Source: Acidobacteriota bacterium (GTDB lineage Bacteria > Acidobacteriota > Terriglobia > Terriglobales > Acidobacteriaceae). Taken from it: a stretch of 53,048 nucleotides of DNA. Shown here piece after piece: positions 1 to 9,371 of the stretch (position 1 is its first letter; each line of letters opens with the position of its first letter). Position numbers and translations under genes: made by a program. The notes beneath the pieces were generated by a model. That model saw nothing but the letters and a program-made list of their open reading frames with translations. It ran no database searches and was not told where the DNA came from. Where the stretch lies: the NCBI GenBank assembly GCA_021778845.1, contig JAJYBU010000027.1, positions 1-53,048 on the forward strand, read 5' to 3'.

Positions 1-1010
1 GGCGTGACGGGCGAAGTGGAGCCGGAGCCTCCGCTGCTGCATCCGGTGATGAGTGCGAGAGGTGAGAGAACGAGAACGGTGAGCGCTGCGAAGATTCTGT
101 TTGCGGGTTGCGGCATTGTGGTTCTCCGTCGGATCGATGAAGTACGAGTTGTACGCTCGTCGTTTGGGAGAACACCCAGTCTATAGCTTCAGGTGTAGGG
201 ATGAGTATCGAAGGGCGAGATTCTGTGCGGTGATCGTGCGGGTTATGCATTCTCTCTTTGTGTGGGCCTGGAGAAGCTGACAACGGTTCACGAGTACAAG
301 GATGTTCTATAGAGATGAGGGACCGAGCACCATATCTTGATGACGTTATCTATTTAAAGTATTAAGTAGGCGTGCTTGTATCGCAGCATAGACTATGCGG
401 CCGACTCGAAGAATAAAGTTCGATGCTATGGCATTGGTGTGCCTGCTTCCACTGCAGGACTGACTGCATGTTAATGCTCATCTGAAAATGTAGTTTTTAA
501 ATACCTGCCGAGGCAGGATCGGGTTCATGTTCTCGGCTGGTCAAGGTGAGGCATTCGCTGCATGACACGGCTATTCGCCTTCGTGTACGTTCTCTTCTCG
601 CCAAATAGCCAGCACGTAACGGACCCGGCGGCCACATTCGAAGGCGTGCTAAGCGTCAAACACGCTGCCGGATGCGCCTGTATTCCCGCATATTCCACAC
701 TTACCATGGTATGGACAACAACCTTACGTTTCACCGAGATACTGTAGTTCTCTGTGTGCGGCGTCATAGCGTTGGTAGCGAATACACCAAACACTGTCAG
801 CACTTCAACGTTCATCCAGTGCATGCTGGTATTCCGATACGACGGCGTCGATCGATACGGCACCTGTTGAAGGCGAAGGCTATCCGGTGAAGGAAGATGA
901 CGTCGATCGGCCTTTGGATTGGTCGCAGTTGAAGTTAGGACTAGAAAATACTTTCAAGGGTGATTGATATCACCGACTGAAGCAGTAAATATTCATATTT
1001 TTATCTAGTC
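1..1010. other. Left-end stretch with no confident gene
   Basis: Short open frames occur on both strands but none has a recognisable family, a good ribosome site or convincing composition. One plus-strand frame running from the stop at 776-778 to a TGA at 965-967 ends in a plausible protein-like tail (DRPLDWSQLKLGLENTF) and may be the C-terminal end of a broken gene; I do not recognise it. A perfect dyad, GGTGAT-N4-ATCACC, lies at 959-974, 36 bases before the first confident gene, and could be an operator for the metal cluster. Confidence 0.4.
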
Positions 1011-1403
1011 ATGAGACTTGCTACCAAAACGGTTACGGCTCTGCTCTTCTTGGTTCTTGGAGTGTTGCCTGTGCTGGGTGCCGTTCCATGTCTGAGAGAA
1101 GCAAAGCCGTCCATGTGCTGCTCGCCCGGATGCTCGATGATGGCGGGGATGGGGAAGACGGGTATTCAAGATCGAAGTGAATCATCCGGTCCGAGTCAAT
1201 CCTGCTGCAAGACCGTTCCCAACACTCCAGTGACGATGTTTACACCGTCAGCACAACAAGCATTCCACGAAGTGATTCTGTTAGACGGTACGACGAGCGG
1301 TTACATCTCCAGGATGGCCGTTCGAGTAAATGAAGACCGCACGCCGCCTGATCGCAAGTTGAAGCCCCCATCACAATCGGTTCTCTGCACATTCCGAATC
1401 TGA
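1011..1403 (+). CDS. Small exported cysteine/methionine-rich protein, putative metal binder
   Basis: The product is 130 residues. It begins with a clear signal peptide (MRLATKTVTALLFLVLGVLP, cleavage probably after LGA). The mature N-terminal half is rich in Cys, Met and Ser: CCSPGCSMMAGMGK around residues 36-49 and a later CCK. This resembles the small periplasmic Cys-rich proteins found beside copper or silver efflux genes, but I cannot assign a named family. It is the first gene of the plus-strand run leading into cusC-cusB-cusA, so a metal-sequestering or sensing role is inferred from Cys/Met content and position only. The ATG at 1011 directly precedes the signal peptide; the upstream region is A/T-rich with no strong Shine-Dalgarno. 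Confidence 0.6.
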   Translation: MRLATKTVTALLFLVLGVLPVLGAVPCLREAKPSMCCSPGCSMMAGMGKTGIQDRSESSGPSQSCCKTVPNTPVTMFTPSAQQAFHEVILLDGTTSGYISRMAVRVNEDRTPPDRKLKPPSQSVLCTFRI

Positions 1404-1553
1404 TCCCTCCATTCCATCTGAATTCCATCAGCGCCTGCTGCTGATCTCGCTGCGTCGTCGCGTCCCGAAAGGGAGGGCTTCTTCGAGGCGCTGGATCTGC
1501 GATCAATCTTCCCTGATTGAGCATTGGTTCGATGCTTAGGAAATGGATCTGTA

Positions 1554-2345
1554 ATGAATTCAAAGTATTTGAAGCGGCAAGTATTGTTCATCTTTGCGCT
1601 TTCCGCTTGCTTGCTTCTCTCACTCCAGGGCACTCGTGTCGTGATGGCGCAAGGTCTCAACCACGTTGGCTCTGAGCAGTCATTCATCGCTTGGCAGTCG
1701 CCCGCAAAGCTGCACCGACTCTTCGGAATGGTGAAGGGCAATTTCAGTATGAGTGCCAACGGTATCGAATTTCTTGGAGCGAATCACACAACAGAGCAGT
1801 GGGCCTTTGCGGATGTTCAAACATTTCGCCTCACGCTCCACGGTCTCGACATCAAGACGTACCAGAACCGGAAGCACCAAATGCCTGGAGTTGAAGAATT
1901 TAGATTTTATCTGGGCGATCCGGTCCCACCGTCCATTGCAGATGAGTTAGCAAGGGAAGTTCAACGGCCTTCGCAAAATGACGTTCCGTCTTTCGCACCG
2001 CAAGGTGATGCGATCCCTGTTCATCACCGGAGACTTGTTGGAGGCACGAATGGCGTCCTGCAATTCAGTGGCGACGGTATTGATTATGTGACCAGCACCG
2101 CAGCTGACAGCCGCAGTTGGCGCTGGGCTGATCTGCAGACGGTGTCCAATCCCGATCCCTGGCACCTGCTCGTATTTGGATACCGCGACACCTACACATT
2201 CGATCTGAAAGAGGTCCTGCCGCAATCGTTGTATTACCGCATGGTCGATGCACTCGATCGACACTACGCGGCAGAATCGGTAAAGAAAACCAACTCTCCG
2301 GATCTCACGAGCTTGGAGACAGGTGGACTGGGAGCTGAAAAGTGA
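1554..2345 (+). CDS. Exported protein of unknown function with a duplicated module
   Basis: The ATG at 1554 is preferred over an in-frame TTG at 1524 because the hydrophobic signal peptide (about residues 7-28, ending VVMA) follows it. The mature protein has two similar units of about 90 residues. Both carry the pattern SxxGI(E/D)(F/Y), then a Trp, then AD(V/L)QT: unit 1 has SANGIEF and WAFADVQT, unit 2 has SGDGIDY and WRWADLQT. Each unit ends in an amphipathic helix (PPSIADELAREV; PQSLYYRMVDAL). The layout recalls small PH/GRAM-like beta folds, but that is inference. The stop overlaps the GTG start of the outer membrane factor gene (GTGA), so translation is probably coupled to the efflux operon. 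Confidence 0.65.
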   Translation: MNSKYLKRQVLFIFALSACLLLSLQGTRVVMAQGLNHVGSEQSFIAWQSPAKLHRLFGMVKGNFSMSANGIEFLGANHTTEQWAFADVQTFRLTLHGLDIKTYQNRKHQMPGVEEFRFYLGDPVPPSIADELAREVQRPSQNDVPSFAPQGDAIPVHHRRLVGGTNGVLQFSGDGIDYVTSTAADSRSWRWADLQTVSNPDPWHLLVFGYRDTYTFDLKEVLPQSLYYRMVDALDRHYAAESVKKTNSPDLTSLETGGLGAEK

Positions 2346-3718
2346 AGAGATTCGGTATATTTCGAATCGGACTTTGGCTGGTAGTGCTTCTGTTCATCCC
2401 TGTCAGCGTATGGTCCCAGAATGCGTTGAAAAGTCCGGCCGTTACTCTCGATGCTCCGGCACCGAAACAACCGAGTGTCCCAAAGTCGCTCGTCCTCGAC
2501 GATCTAGTCCGGGAGGCTCTGGAGAAAAATCCGGAAGCACAAAGCGTGTTACACGCGGTTAGGGCTCTTGAGCGGCGTGTGCCGCAGGCGAAAGCACTGC
2601 CTGATCCGGTGGTCTCCGTTGGATGGGCGGGTAATCCAGCGCCATTCAGCACGATGTCCGGTGATCCATCGAGCTATCGCGGAGTCACCGTGTCGGAACA
2701 ATTCCCTTATCCCGGCAAATTGAAGTTGCAGGGAGCCATTGCCAGCGAGAATGCGGATGCCGCTCAAGCCGACTACGAGGTGGTGCGCCGTCGGGTAACG
2801 GCCGAAGTCAAGGCGGCCTTTTACGAATACTTCTACTTCGATAAAGCAATTCAGACGACCACGAGAAACAAGGACCTTCTCGAAAAGTTGTCGAAGATAG
2901 CCGAGGCCCAGTATCGGGTAGGAAAGGCGACGCAGCAGGATGTGCTGCGCTCGCAAGTGGAGATCTCCCTGCTGCTCGAAAAGCTCACCGTGCTGGAACA
3001 ACAGAAAGCCACGGCGCAGGCAAGAATCAATGTCTATCTTCTCAGGGCTCCTGAATCGCCGTTGCCGCCCGCTGCGGACGTGGAGCCGACTACGATTCGT
3101 TATTCGCTCAACGAGTTGTATGCCTTTGCAGCGAACAACGACGCGGCCGTCTTGCGCGATCAACGAATCATCGACCGAGGCCGCCTGAGCGTTGCACTGG
3201 CGCAGAAGCAGTACAGGCCCGACATCGGCGTGGCTTACATGTATCAACAACGCACGGCGCAGGAGGACATGAACGGAGCCATCTTCAGTGTAAACATTCC
3301 CATCTTCTACAGGTCGAAGCAACGCCAAGGTGTGGCCGAAGCCAGCGAGGATCTCATTAGCGCGGAAAAATTGCACGACAACCGCCAGAACGAAGTGCGC
3401 TTTGAATTGAAGCAACAGTATCTGGTCGCTCAAGCGGCGGAGCGGTTGGTGAATCTCTACTCGAGGGGTGTCGTTCCGCAGTCCTCGCTGGCTCTCGAAT
3501 CTTCAATGGCTTCCTATCAGGTGGGCAAGGTCGATTTTCTGTCGCTGATCGCAAACTTCACCACGCTACTCGACTATGAAACGGACTACTACCGCCAACT
3601 TGCTGACTATCAGACTGCCATCGCTCGCATGGAGAGCCTGACTGGAACCGGAATTGTCGGAACTCCAGCTCCGAATCTGGCCACAGACATTTCGCAGACT
3701 CTACAGGTGACGAAATGA
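2342..3718 (+). CDS. TolC/CusC-type outer membrane efflux protein
   Basis: This 458-residue protein starts at a GTG overlapping the preceding stop. It has a signal peptide (hydrophobic run LWLVVLLFIPVSVWS), then the two-lobed outer membrane efflux protein fold: helical segments with the typical hairpin pattern (EAQYRVGKATQQDVLRSQVE around residues 195-215, and ESSMASYQVGKVDFLSLIANF near residue 390). Such proteins form a trimeric outer membrane channel with a periplasmic tunnel and dock with an adaptor and an RND pump. The neighbouring cusB- and cusA-like genes give the Cus/Czc assignment. The predicted product is complete in length for the family. Confidence 0.88.
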   Translation: MKRFGIFRIGLWLVVLLFIPVSVWSQNALKSPAVTLDAPAPKQPSVPKSLVLDDLVREALEKNPEAQSVLHAVRALERRVPQAKALPDPVVSVGWAGNPAPFSTMSGDPSSYRGVTVSEQFPYPGKLKLQGAIASENADAAQADYEVVRRRVTAEVKAAFYEYFYFDKAIQTTTRNKDLLEKLSKIAEAQYRVGKATQQDVLRSQVEISLLLEKLTVLEQQKATAQARINVYLLRAPESPLPPAADVEPTTIRYSLNELYAFAANNDAAVLRDQRIIDRGRLSVALAQKQYRPDIGVAYMYQQRTAQEDMNGAIFSVNIPIFYRSKQRQGVAEASEDLISAEKLHDNRQNEVRFELKQQYLVAQAAERLVNLYSRGVVPQSSLALESSMASYQVGKVDFLSLIANFTTLLDYETDYYRQLADYQTAIARMESLTGTGIVGTPAPNLATDISQTLQVTK

Positions 3719-4092
3719 AGACGGGTAGTCAAGGCTTCGCACAAGCTGAACGAAAGATTGAAGTGGATCTGAAATATGCACGTTCCGATCTAGCGCATGG
3801 CGCGCAGGCCCATCGGCAGGACCGGCACCGGCTCTGCCGATTCGTGGTCCTGCCGATGCGCAGACCGGATAGACCAAGCGCCAGAATTCAGAACCCAGTC
3901 AAGGACATTCTTGTGCCTATGAGCAAAGCACAGACGCAATATGGCTTGCTCGCTTCAGAGGATGATTCAGCAGCTACGGAAGCGAGCAGTATTTCAGCGC
4001 TTTGCACTGTGCCAGCGGAAACTCGGTTTAAGAATTTGAAATGGGTGCCGGTAAGCCCGTCAGTGTTTATACCGGAAGGAAGAGGGGTTTAG
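3715..4092 (+). CDS. Doubtful small ORF between the cusC- and cusB-like genes
   Basis: A 125-codon open frame starts with an ATGA overlap on the cusC stop and ends two bases before the chosen cusB start. The predicted protein is hydrophilic, with no signal peptide, domain or motif I recognise. Part of it is dictated by a long inverted repeat (3811-3858), which argues that this stretch may be non-coding spacer rather than a gene. It is reported because the overlap would suit translational coupling. It could equally be an inserted repeat-bearing spacer in the operon. Confidence 0.25.
   Translation: MKTGSQGFAQAERKIEVDLKYARSDLAHGAQAHRQDRHRLCRFVVLPMRRPDRPSARIQNPVKDILVPMSKAQTQYGLLASEDDSAATEASSISALCTVPAETRFKNLKWVPVSPSVFIPEGRGV
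3811..3858. repeat. 13-bp perfect inverted repeat with 22-base loop
   Basis: CATCGGCAGGACC at 3811-3823 pairs exactly with GGTCCTGCCGATG at 3846-3858. Inside the loop a smaller GGCA/TGCC stem can form. It lies inside the efflux operon between the outer membrane factor and adaptor genes. It could tune relative expression (mRNA processing or partial termination) or be a REP-like element. No T-tract follows, so it is not a classic terminator. Confidence 0.7.
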
Positions 4093-4094
4093 TT

Positions 4095-5561
4095 ATGCCA
4101 GTGGCTCCTAAAAAACTTATTTCATTCGTTTTGCTCATTGCCGCATTGGGCGCGGTCTATCTGGGCTCGACCCATCACTGGTTTTTCGGACGCGGGGAAA
4201 CTACAGCAATGACTGCTGCAAGCACGGACGGCGAGCGCAAGGTCCTTTACTGGTATGACGCGATGAATCCTCAACACCATTACAACCAACCCGGCAAAGC
4301 TCCGGATGGAATGGACCTTGTTCCGCTGTATGCCAAACAGACGGAAAAACTTGTAGATCAGGCAAGTAGTCCTTCACCCTCGAACATGGCTAACACGCCG
4401 GGTATGTCACTGAAAAGTGGCGACCGAAAGGTTCTCTACTGGTACGACCCGATGCATCCGGCCTACAAGTCGGACAAGCCGGGGATCGCTCCCGATTGCG
4501 GAATGACACTGGTTCCGAAGTATGCGGACAACGAAAGCGCAGCCAAGATGCCCATGGGCACTGTAACTATCTTGCCGCAAAAACAGGTGATGGCGGGTGT
4601 GCGTACGACGCTTGTCATTCGCAAGCCCATGGTCCGGGATATTCGCACCACCGCACAGATCGTTGCGGACGAGACGAAGATCGCTCACATCCATGTCAAG
4701 GTGTCTGGATATATCGATCAGGTTTACGTGAATTTCGTCGGCCAGCTTGTTAAGAAAGGTCAACCGCTGTTCACGCTCTACAGTCCTGACCTGGTTTCGA
4801 CGCAGGAGGAGTATCTCATTGCAAAACGTGGGAATAGCGCTCTCGGCGCCGCGCCGTTTCAGGAGATAGCCGAAGGCTCCCAATCCCTGCTGAAGTCCAC
4901 ACGACAACGCCTGAAGCTGTGGGATATTTCAGACGATCAGATCAAGCAGTTAGACTCTACAGAAAATGTAAGCAAGGATCTAACCTTCTACTCGCCAATT
5001 ACGGGTTTCGTTACCGACCGCAAGGTATTCCCTCAGACGTCAGTTACGCCAGACACAGAACTGTACACCGTATCCGATTTATCAACGGTGTGGGCCGATG
5101 CCGACATCTATGAGTATGAAGTTCCCTTCGTTCATATCGGTCAACGTGTTTCTCTTACTCTGAGTTACTACCCCGGTAAGGTCTACACGGGGAAGATCTC
5201 CTATATCTATCCCACCGTCGATCCCCAGACACGAACCGTAAAACTGCGCATTCAACTGCCTAACCGTGGCTTCGAACTAAAGCCGCAGATGTTTGCCGAT
5301 GCTGAAGTGCGGGTTGATTATGGCGTGAAGATCGTCATTCCGTCAGAAGCTGTACTCGACGCTGGAACGGAACAGCGGGTCTTTGTGGTTCACCCGGGAG
5401 GAGTATTTGAGCCTCGAAAGGTCATCCTGGGCCCTGTCTTTGATGGAAACGCCGTGGTGCTGAGTGGTCTAAAGGCCGGCGAAACAGTCGTTGTCTCCGG
5501 CAACTTTCTCATCGACTCCGAAAGCAATCTCAAAGCCGCAATGAGCGTAATGACGCACTAA
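4095..5561 (+). CDS. CusB-type periplasmic adaptor with two heavy-metal-binding modules
   Basis: The 488-residue product starts at the ATG at 4095, which has a purine-rich GGAAGGAAGAGGGG upstream; an in-frame ATG at 4041 is less likely. One N-terminal membrane/signal segment (residues 8-24) is followed by two copies of the heavy-metal-binding module seen in CusB/CopA-like proteins. Copy 1 is at residues 49-80 (YWYDAMNP...APDGMDLVP), copy 2 at 112-143 (YWYDPMHP...APDCGMTLVP). Copy 1 has lost the Cys of the CGM core. The rest is a membrane-fusion-protein fold: a barrel-sandwich hybrid (HVKVSGYIDQVYVNFVG), a helical hairpin and beta-barrel domains. It would link the cusA-like pump to the outer membrane factor and hand over metal. 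The next gene follows 10 bases after its stop. Confidence 0.88.
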   Translation: MPVAPKKLISFVLLIAALGAVYLGSTHHWFFGRGETTAMTAASTDGERKVLYWYDAMNPQHHYNQPGKAPDGMDLVPLYAKQTEKLVDQASSPSPSNMANTPGMSLKSGDRKVLYWYDPMHPAYKSDKPGIAPDCGMTLVPKYADNESAAKMPMGTVTILPQKQVMAGVRTTLVIRKPMVRDIRTTAQIVADETKIAHIHVKVSGYIDQVYVNFVGQLVKKGQPLFTLYSPDLVSTQEEYLIAKRGNSALGAAPFQEIAEGSQSLLKSTRQRLKLWDISDDQIKQLDSTENVSKDLTFYSPITGFVTDRKVFPQTSVTPDTELYTVSDLSTVWADADIYEYEVPFVHIGQRVSLTLSYYPGKVYTGKISYIYPTVDPQTRTVKLRIQLPNRGFELKPQMFADAEVRVDYGVKIVIPSEAVLDAGTEQRVFVVHPGGVFEPRKVILGPVFDGNAVVLSGLKAGETVVVSGNFLIDSESNLKAAMSVMTH

Positions 5562-5571
5562 GGAGAATGCC

Positions 5572-6069
5572 ATGAACTTTCGACGCATCGCCACACCAGG
5601 CATTCTGATCCTCGCCGTCGTCGCAGCAGCCTTTGGCTGGATCAGGTTTGTCGCTCATCCGAAGCCGGTCGCGTGCGGGTATTGCAGCCGTCCGCTTCAT
5701 GCCAACTCCATAGTGACGGCAGAGATCGACGGCAAGAGGACGCAGGTTTGCTGTCTTCGCTGCGCAATCACGGAAGCGAACCAACTGCGCAAGCCACTCC
5801 GTGTGATCACGGTCCACGACTACAGCACAGGTGCGGCAATCCTGTCGCCAGAAACGGCATGGTACGTCGAGGGCAGTCGTGTCATGCCGTGCGAGCACGG
5901 CGTAATGCACATGGACGAAGCGAAGAAACCACAGACGATGGTATTCGACCGGTGCTCACCAGGAACTATGGCCTTTGCGACCAGGCAACAGGCTGAAGAC
6001 TTTACCGAGACAAACGGTGGCGCCACCATCTCGTTTGGGCAACTCATGAGCGAGGCGCATTACCAATGA
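5572..6069 (+). CDS. Membrane-anchored NosL-like cysteine protein
   Basis: The 165-residue product starts at ATG 5572 with GGAGA five bases upstream. A hydrophobic N-terminus (residues 8-24) is a signal anchor or uncleaved signal. The soluble part has CGYC (residues 35-38), CC at 60-61, C64, and later CEH and DRC. The pattern of a CxxC followed by PLHANSIV and later a region around FATRQQAEDF resembles NosL, a copper-binding accessory lipoprotein of nitrous oxide reductase, and related YHS-like metal carriers. No nos genes are visible, so a copper chaperone role for the adjacent efflux pump is inferred. It is embedded in the operon: its stop overlaps the ATG of the pump gene (ATGATGA). Confidence 0.65.
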   Translation: MNFRRIATPGILILAVVAAAFGWIRFVAHPKPVACGYCSRPLHANSIVTAEIDGKRTQVCCLRCAITEANQLRKPLRVITVHDYSTGAAILSPETAWYVEGSRVMPCEHGVMHMDEAKKPQTMVFDRCSPGTMAFATRQQAEDFTETNGGATISFGQLMSEAHYQ

Positions 6070-9000
6070 TGAACAAGATTATCGATTTCAGTGATAAAAA
6101 CAGGTTCCTGATCTTTCTCTTCGTAGCGGTAGCCCTTCTGCTGGGATGGAACGCGATGAAGAAGACGAAGCTCGATGCGATACCCGACCTTTCGGATACT
6201 CAGGTGATCGTCTACTCAAGGTGGGACCGCAGTCCCGACATCATGGAAGACCAGGTCTCGTATCCGATCGTATCGGCACTGCTCGGATTACCAAAGGTCA
6301 AGGACATACGCTCCTTTTCCGACTTTGGCTACTCCTATGTCTACATCATCTTCGATGAAGGAACGGACCTCTACTGGGCACGGGCCCGTACGCTTGAATA
6401 TCTGAGTGCGGTCACTCCGCGGCTGCCAAAAGGAGTAAGCGTTGAATTGGCGAAGGACGTGACCTCCGTCGGCTGGATCTATCAGTACGCCCTGGTCGAT
6501 ACGACGGGACAACACAGTATCGAAGAGTTGCGCTCATATCAGGATTGGTACTTGCGCTACGCACTGCAGACCGTGCCCGGCGTCGCCGAGGTCGCGCCTA
6601 TCGGCGGCTTTGTGCGCGAGTACGAAGTTAATGTCGATCCTAACAAGCTGCTCGCTTATCACATTCCCATCAATGCAGTCAGCGACGCTGTGCAGAAGTC
6701 CAACAACGATGTTGGTGCCCGATTGGTGGAGTTCACCGGCCGCGAATACATGGTCCGCGGCCGCGGGTATATCCGCTCCCTCGACGACATCGGTAAGACC
6801 GTCATTATGGTCAACGCGCAGACAGGTACTCCCGTGCTTGTTCGCGATGTAGGCACCGTAACCTACGGTCCGGACATACGGAGGGGCGTGGGGGAGTTGG
6901 ATGGTAAGGGCGAGGCTGTTGGGGCCGTAGTCATCATGCGTTATGGAGAGAATGCGCAGAAGGTGATCGAGCGGACCAAGGAGAAACTGGGCGAATTGAA
7001 GTCCACACTGCCTCCCGGCGTCAAACTGGTGACGACGTATGACCGCTCCGACTTGATCGGTCGCGCGGTCGATAACCTGAGGCACACGCTGATCGAAGAA
7101 TTGGTCATCGTCAGCCTCGTTATTATGATCTTCCTGTGGGATTTGCGCAGCGCCATTGTGCCGATTGTGACCATCCCTGTCACCCTGGTCCTCGCCTTCA
7201 TTCCAATGCAATGGATGGGATTGACGGCAAACATCATGTCACTGGGCGGCTTTGCCGTCGCCATTGGAGCACTGGTTGACGCGTCCATCGTCATGGTGGA
7301 GCAGACACACAAGAAGCTCGAGCACTGGGAAGCCGAAGGCAGGCCTGGCCCCTCTCATGCCGTTGTGATCGCCGCTGTAAAAGAGGTTGGAGGGCCCAGT
7401 TTCTTTGCGTTGCTCGTCATCGCTGTGGGCTTCCTTCCGGTTTTTACGCTGGAGGGCCAGGAGGGGCGTCTATTCAAACCGCTCGCGTTTACCAAGAACT
7501 TTTCCATGGGGATTGCGGCCTTGCTCGCGATCACCTTGGTGCCTGCGGCGATGCATCTCATCTTCTCGCGAATGGACAGATTCAACTTTCGATCCCAATG
7601 GCTCGCAAAGATCGTCAATGCAATCTTCGTTGGAAAAATTCACAGCGAGGAGAACCATCCCATCAGCAAGCCAATGATGAAGATCTATCATCCGGTGGTC
7701 GAGTTTGTCCTCGATCACAAATGGATGACCATCGGAGTTGCTCTTCTCGTCATGGCGATGAGCCTGCCGGTCTACTTCAAGCTCGGCTCGGAGTTCATGC
7801 CGCCACTGGATGAAGGCACTCTCCTGTATATGCCGTCGACATTGCCAGGCATCTCGGTTACCGAAGCGACGCAAGTCTTAGAGATGCAAGACAAGATGAT
7901 TCGCTCTTTTCCGGAAGTCGAAAGCGTCTGGGGAAAGGCGGGCCGGGCAGAGAGTTCAACCGATCCGGCCCCCTATTCGATGATGGAAACCACCATCGTG
8001 CTCAAGCCGCAGGATCAATGGCCAAAAGTAGGCCGTTGGTATTCCAAGTCAACGCCGCAGTGGCTTCAATCTGTACTTAGAAGGTTCTGGCCGGATCACT
8101 TGACGACGCAAGAACTGATCTATGGCCCAGGGGGTTTGAACGAGGCCCTGCAGTTGCCCGGAATCTCAAATGCCTGGACCATGCCCATCAAGGCGCGCAC
8201 TGACATGCTCACTACGGGCATCCGCACACCGCTTGGCATCAAGGTGCTAGGCTCCGACCTTGGGAAGATTCAGCAGATCGGTGAGCAGATTGAGACGGCG
8301 TTGAAAGATGTTCCTGGAACCACCAGTGTCTTTGCGGAACGAACAACGGGTGGATATTTTCTGGACTTTGATCTTAAACGCGACGAGCTTGCCCGATATG
8401 GCTTGACCATCGACGACGCAGAGAACGTGCTCACATCAGCAGTCGGCGGCGACCAGATCTCCACAACAGTCGAAGGCCGTGAACGGTATCCGGTCAATGT
8501 GCGCTACCTGCGTGATTACCGCAGCGATATTGGCGCTCTCCAACGTGTTCTGGTTGCCACCCCCACAGGCGAGCAGATTCCCCTCGGCGAGATCGCGGAT
8601 ATCCACATGCGAACCGGACCAGGCATGATTCGTGACGAAGACGGCCGACTCAGCGGCTATGTTTACGTCGATGTCTCTGGACGCGACATCGGCAGTTATG
8701 TGCGCGATGCAAAGTTGGCCGTTGCAAGAAGCGTTAAGATGCCTGCCGGCTATGAGCTGGTGTGGAGTGGCCAGTACGAGTTCATGCAGGAGGTGGCACA
8801 GCGGCTGAAGCTGGTCATTCCCATCACGCTCTTCATCGTCTTCCTGCTGCTCTACTTCAATACCGGCTCAGCGATCAAAACCATGATCATTTTGCTGGCC
8901 GTGCCGTTCTCGGCTATTGGCGCGGTATGGTTTCTATACCTGCTGCACTACAACATGAGTATCGCCGTATGGGTCGGCCTCATCGCGCTGCTCGGAGTCG

Positions 9001-9371
9001 ATGCCGAAACGGCCGTCTTCATGCTTCTGTACCTCGATCTTGCCTACCACGAAGCGCTCAACTCCGGCGGCATTCATTCCTGGGACGACTTGCGCGAAGC
9101 CATCGTTCACGGTGCGGTGAAGCGGCTGCGACCCAAGGTGATGACCGTTTCGTGCATGCTCTTTGGACTGCTGCCGATTATGTGGTCAGTGGGTTCTGGA
9201 GCGGATGTCATGAAACGTATTGCGGCTCCCATGATCGGCGGAATTATCACGTCGTTCCTCATGGAGCTAGTCGTATATCCACCAATCTTCGCGATCTGGA
9301 AGTGGAACCTGGAAGTCAAGCCCGCACTGAAGCGTGAGGTAGTTCTACTTGCGGAGATTCCTCATGACTAA
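6066..9371 (+). CDS. cusA: CusA/CzcA-type heavy-metal RND efflux pump
   Basis: At 1101 residues it is slightly longer than E. coli CusA. It has a first transmembrane helix near residues 13-28, a large porter loop, a helix bundle at about 335-500, a second porter loop and a C-terminal bundle at about 910-1080. The proton-relay Asp in GALVDASIVMVEQ (transmembrane helix 4) is present. Three Met residues align with the CusA Cu/Ag triad: LLYMPST, YSMMETT and RTDMLTTGI. This favours export of monovalent copper or silver over zinc or cobalt. It uses the proton gradient to pump periplasmic or cytoplasmic metal through CusB/CusC. The start overlaps the stop of the NosL-like gene by 4 bases and the end overlaps the transglycosylase start, so the genes are tightly coupled. 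Confidence 0.92.
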   Translation: MMNKIIDFSDKNRFLIFLFVAVALLLGWNAMKKTKLDAIPDLSDTQVIVYSRWDRSPDIMEDQVSYPIVSALLGLPKVKDIRSFSDFGYSYVYIIFDEGTDLYWARARTLEYLSAVTPRLPKGVSVELAKDVTSVGWIYQYALVDTTGQHSIEELRSYQDWYLRYALQTVPGVAEVAPIGGFVREYEVNVDPNKLLAYHIPINAVSDAVQKSNNDVGARLVEFTGREYMVRGRGYIRSLDDIGKTVIMVNAQTGTPVLVRDVGTVTYGPDIRRGVGELDGKGEAVGAVVIMRYGENAQKVIERTKEKLGELKSTLPPGVKLVTTYDRSDLIGRAVDNLRHTLIEELVIVSLVIMIFLWDLRSAIVPIVTIPVTLVLAFIPMQWMGLTANIMSLGGFAVAIGALVDASIVMVEQTHKKLEHWEAEGRPGPSHAVVIAAVKEVGGPSFFALLVIAVGFLPVFTLEGQEGRLFKPLAFTKNFSMGIAALLAITLVPAAMHLIFSRMDRFNFRSQWLAKIVNAIFVGKIHSEENHPISKPMMKIYHPVVEFVLDHKWMTIGVALLVMAMSLPVYFKLGSEFMPPLDEGTLLYMPSTLPGISVTEATQVLEMQDKMIRSFPEVESVWGKAGRAESSTDPAPYSMMETTIVLKPQDQWPKVGRWYSKSTPQWLQSVLRRFWPDHLTTQELIYGPGGLNEALQLPGISNAWTMPIKARTDMLTTGIRTPLGIKVLGSDLGKIQQIGEQIETALKDVPGTTSVFAERTTGGYFLDFDLKRDELARYGLTIDDAENVLTSAVGGDQISTTVEGRERYPVNVRYLRDYRSDIGALQRVLVATPTGEQIPLGEIADIHMRTGPGMIRDEDGRLSGYVYVDVSGRDIGSYVRDAKLAVARSVKMPAGYELVWSGQYEFMQEVAQRLKLVIPITLFIVFLLLYFNTGSAIKTMIILLAVPFSAIGAVWFLYLLHYNMSIAVWVGLIALLGVDAETAVFMLLYLDLAYHEALNSGGIHSWDDLREAIVHGAVKRLRPKVMTVSCMLFGLLPIMWSVGSGADVMKRIAAPMIGGIITSFLMELVVYPPIFAIWKWNLEVKPALKREVVLLAEIPHD

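Noticed and set aside
3811..3858. Intrinsic terminator
   Set aside because: The stem is strong but no T-tract follows on either strand.
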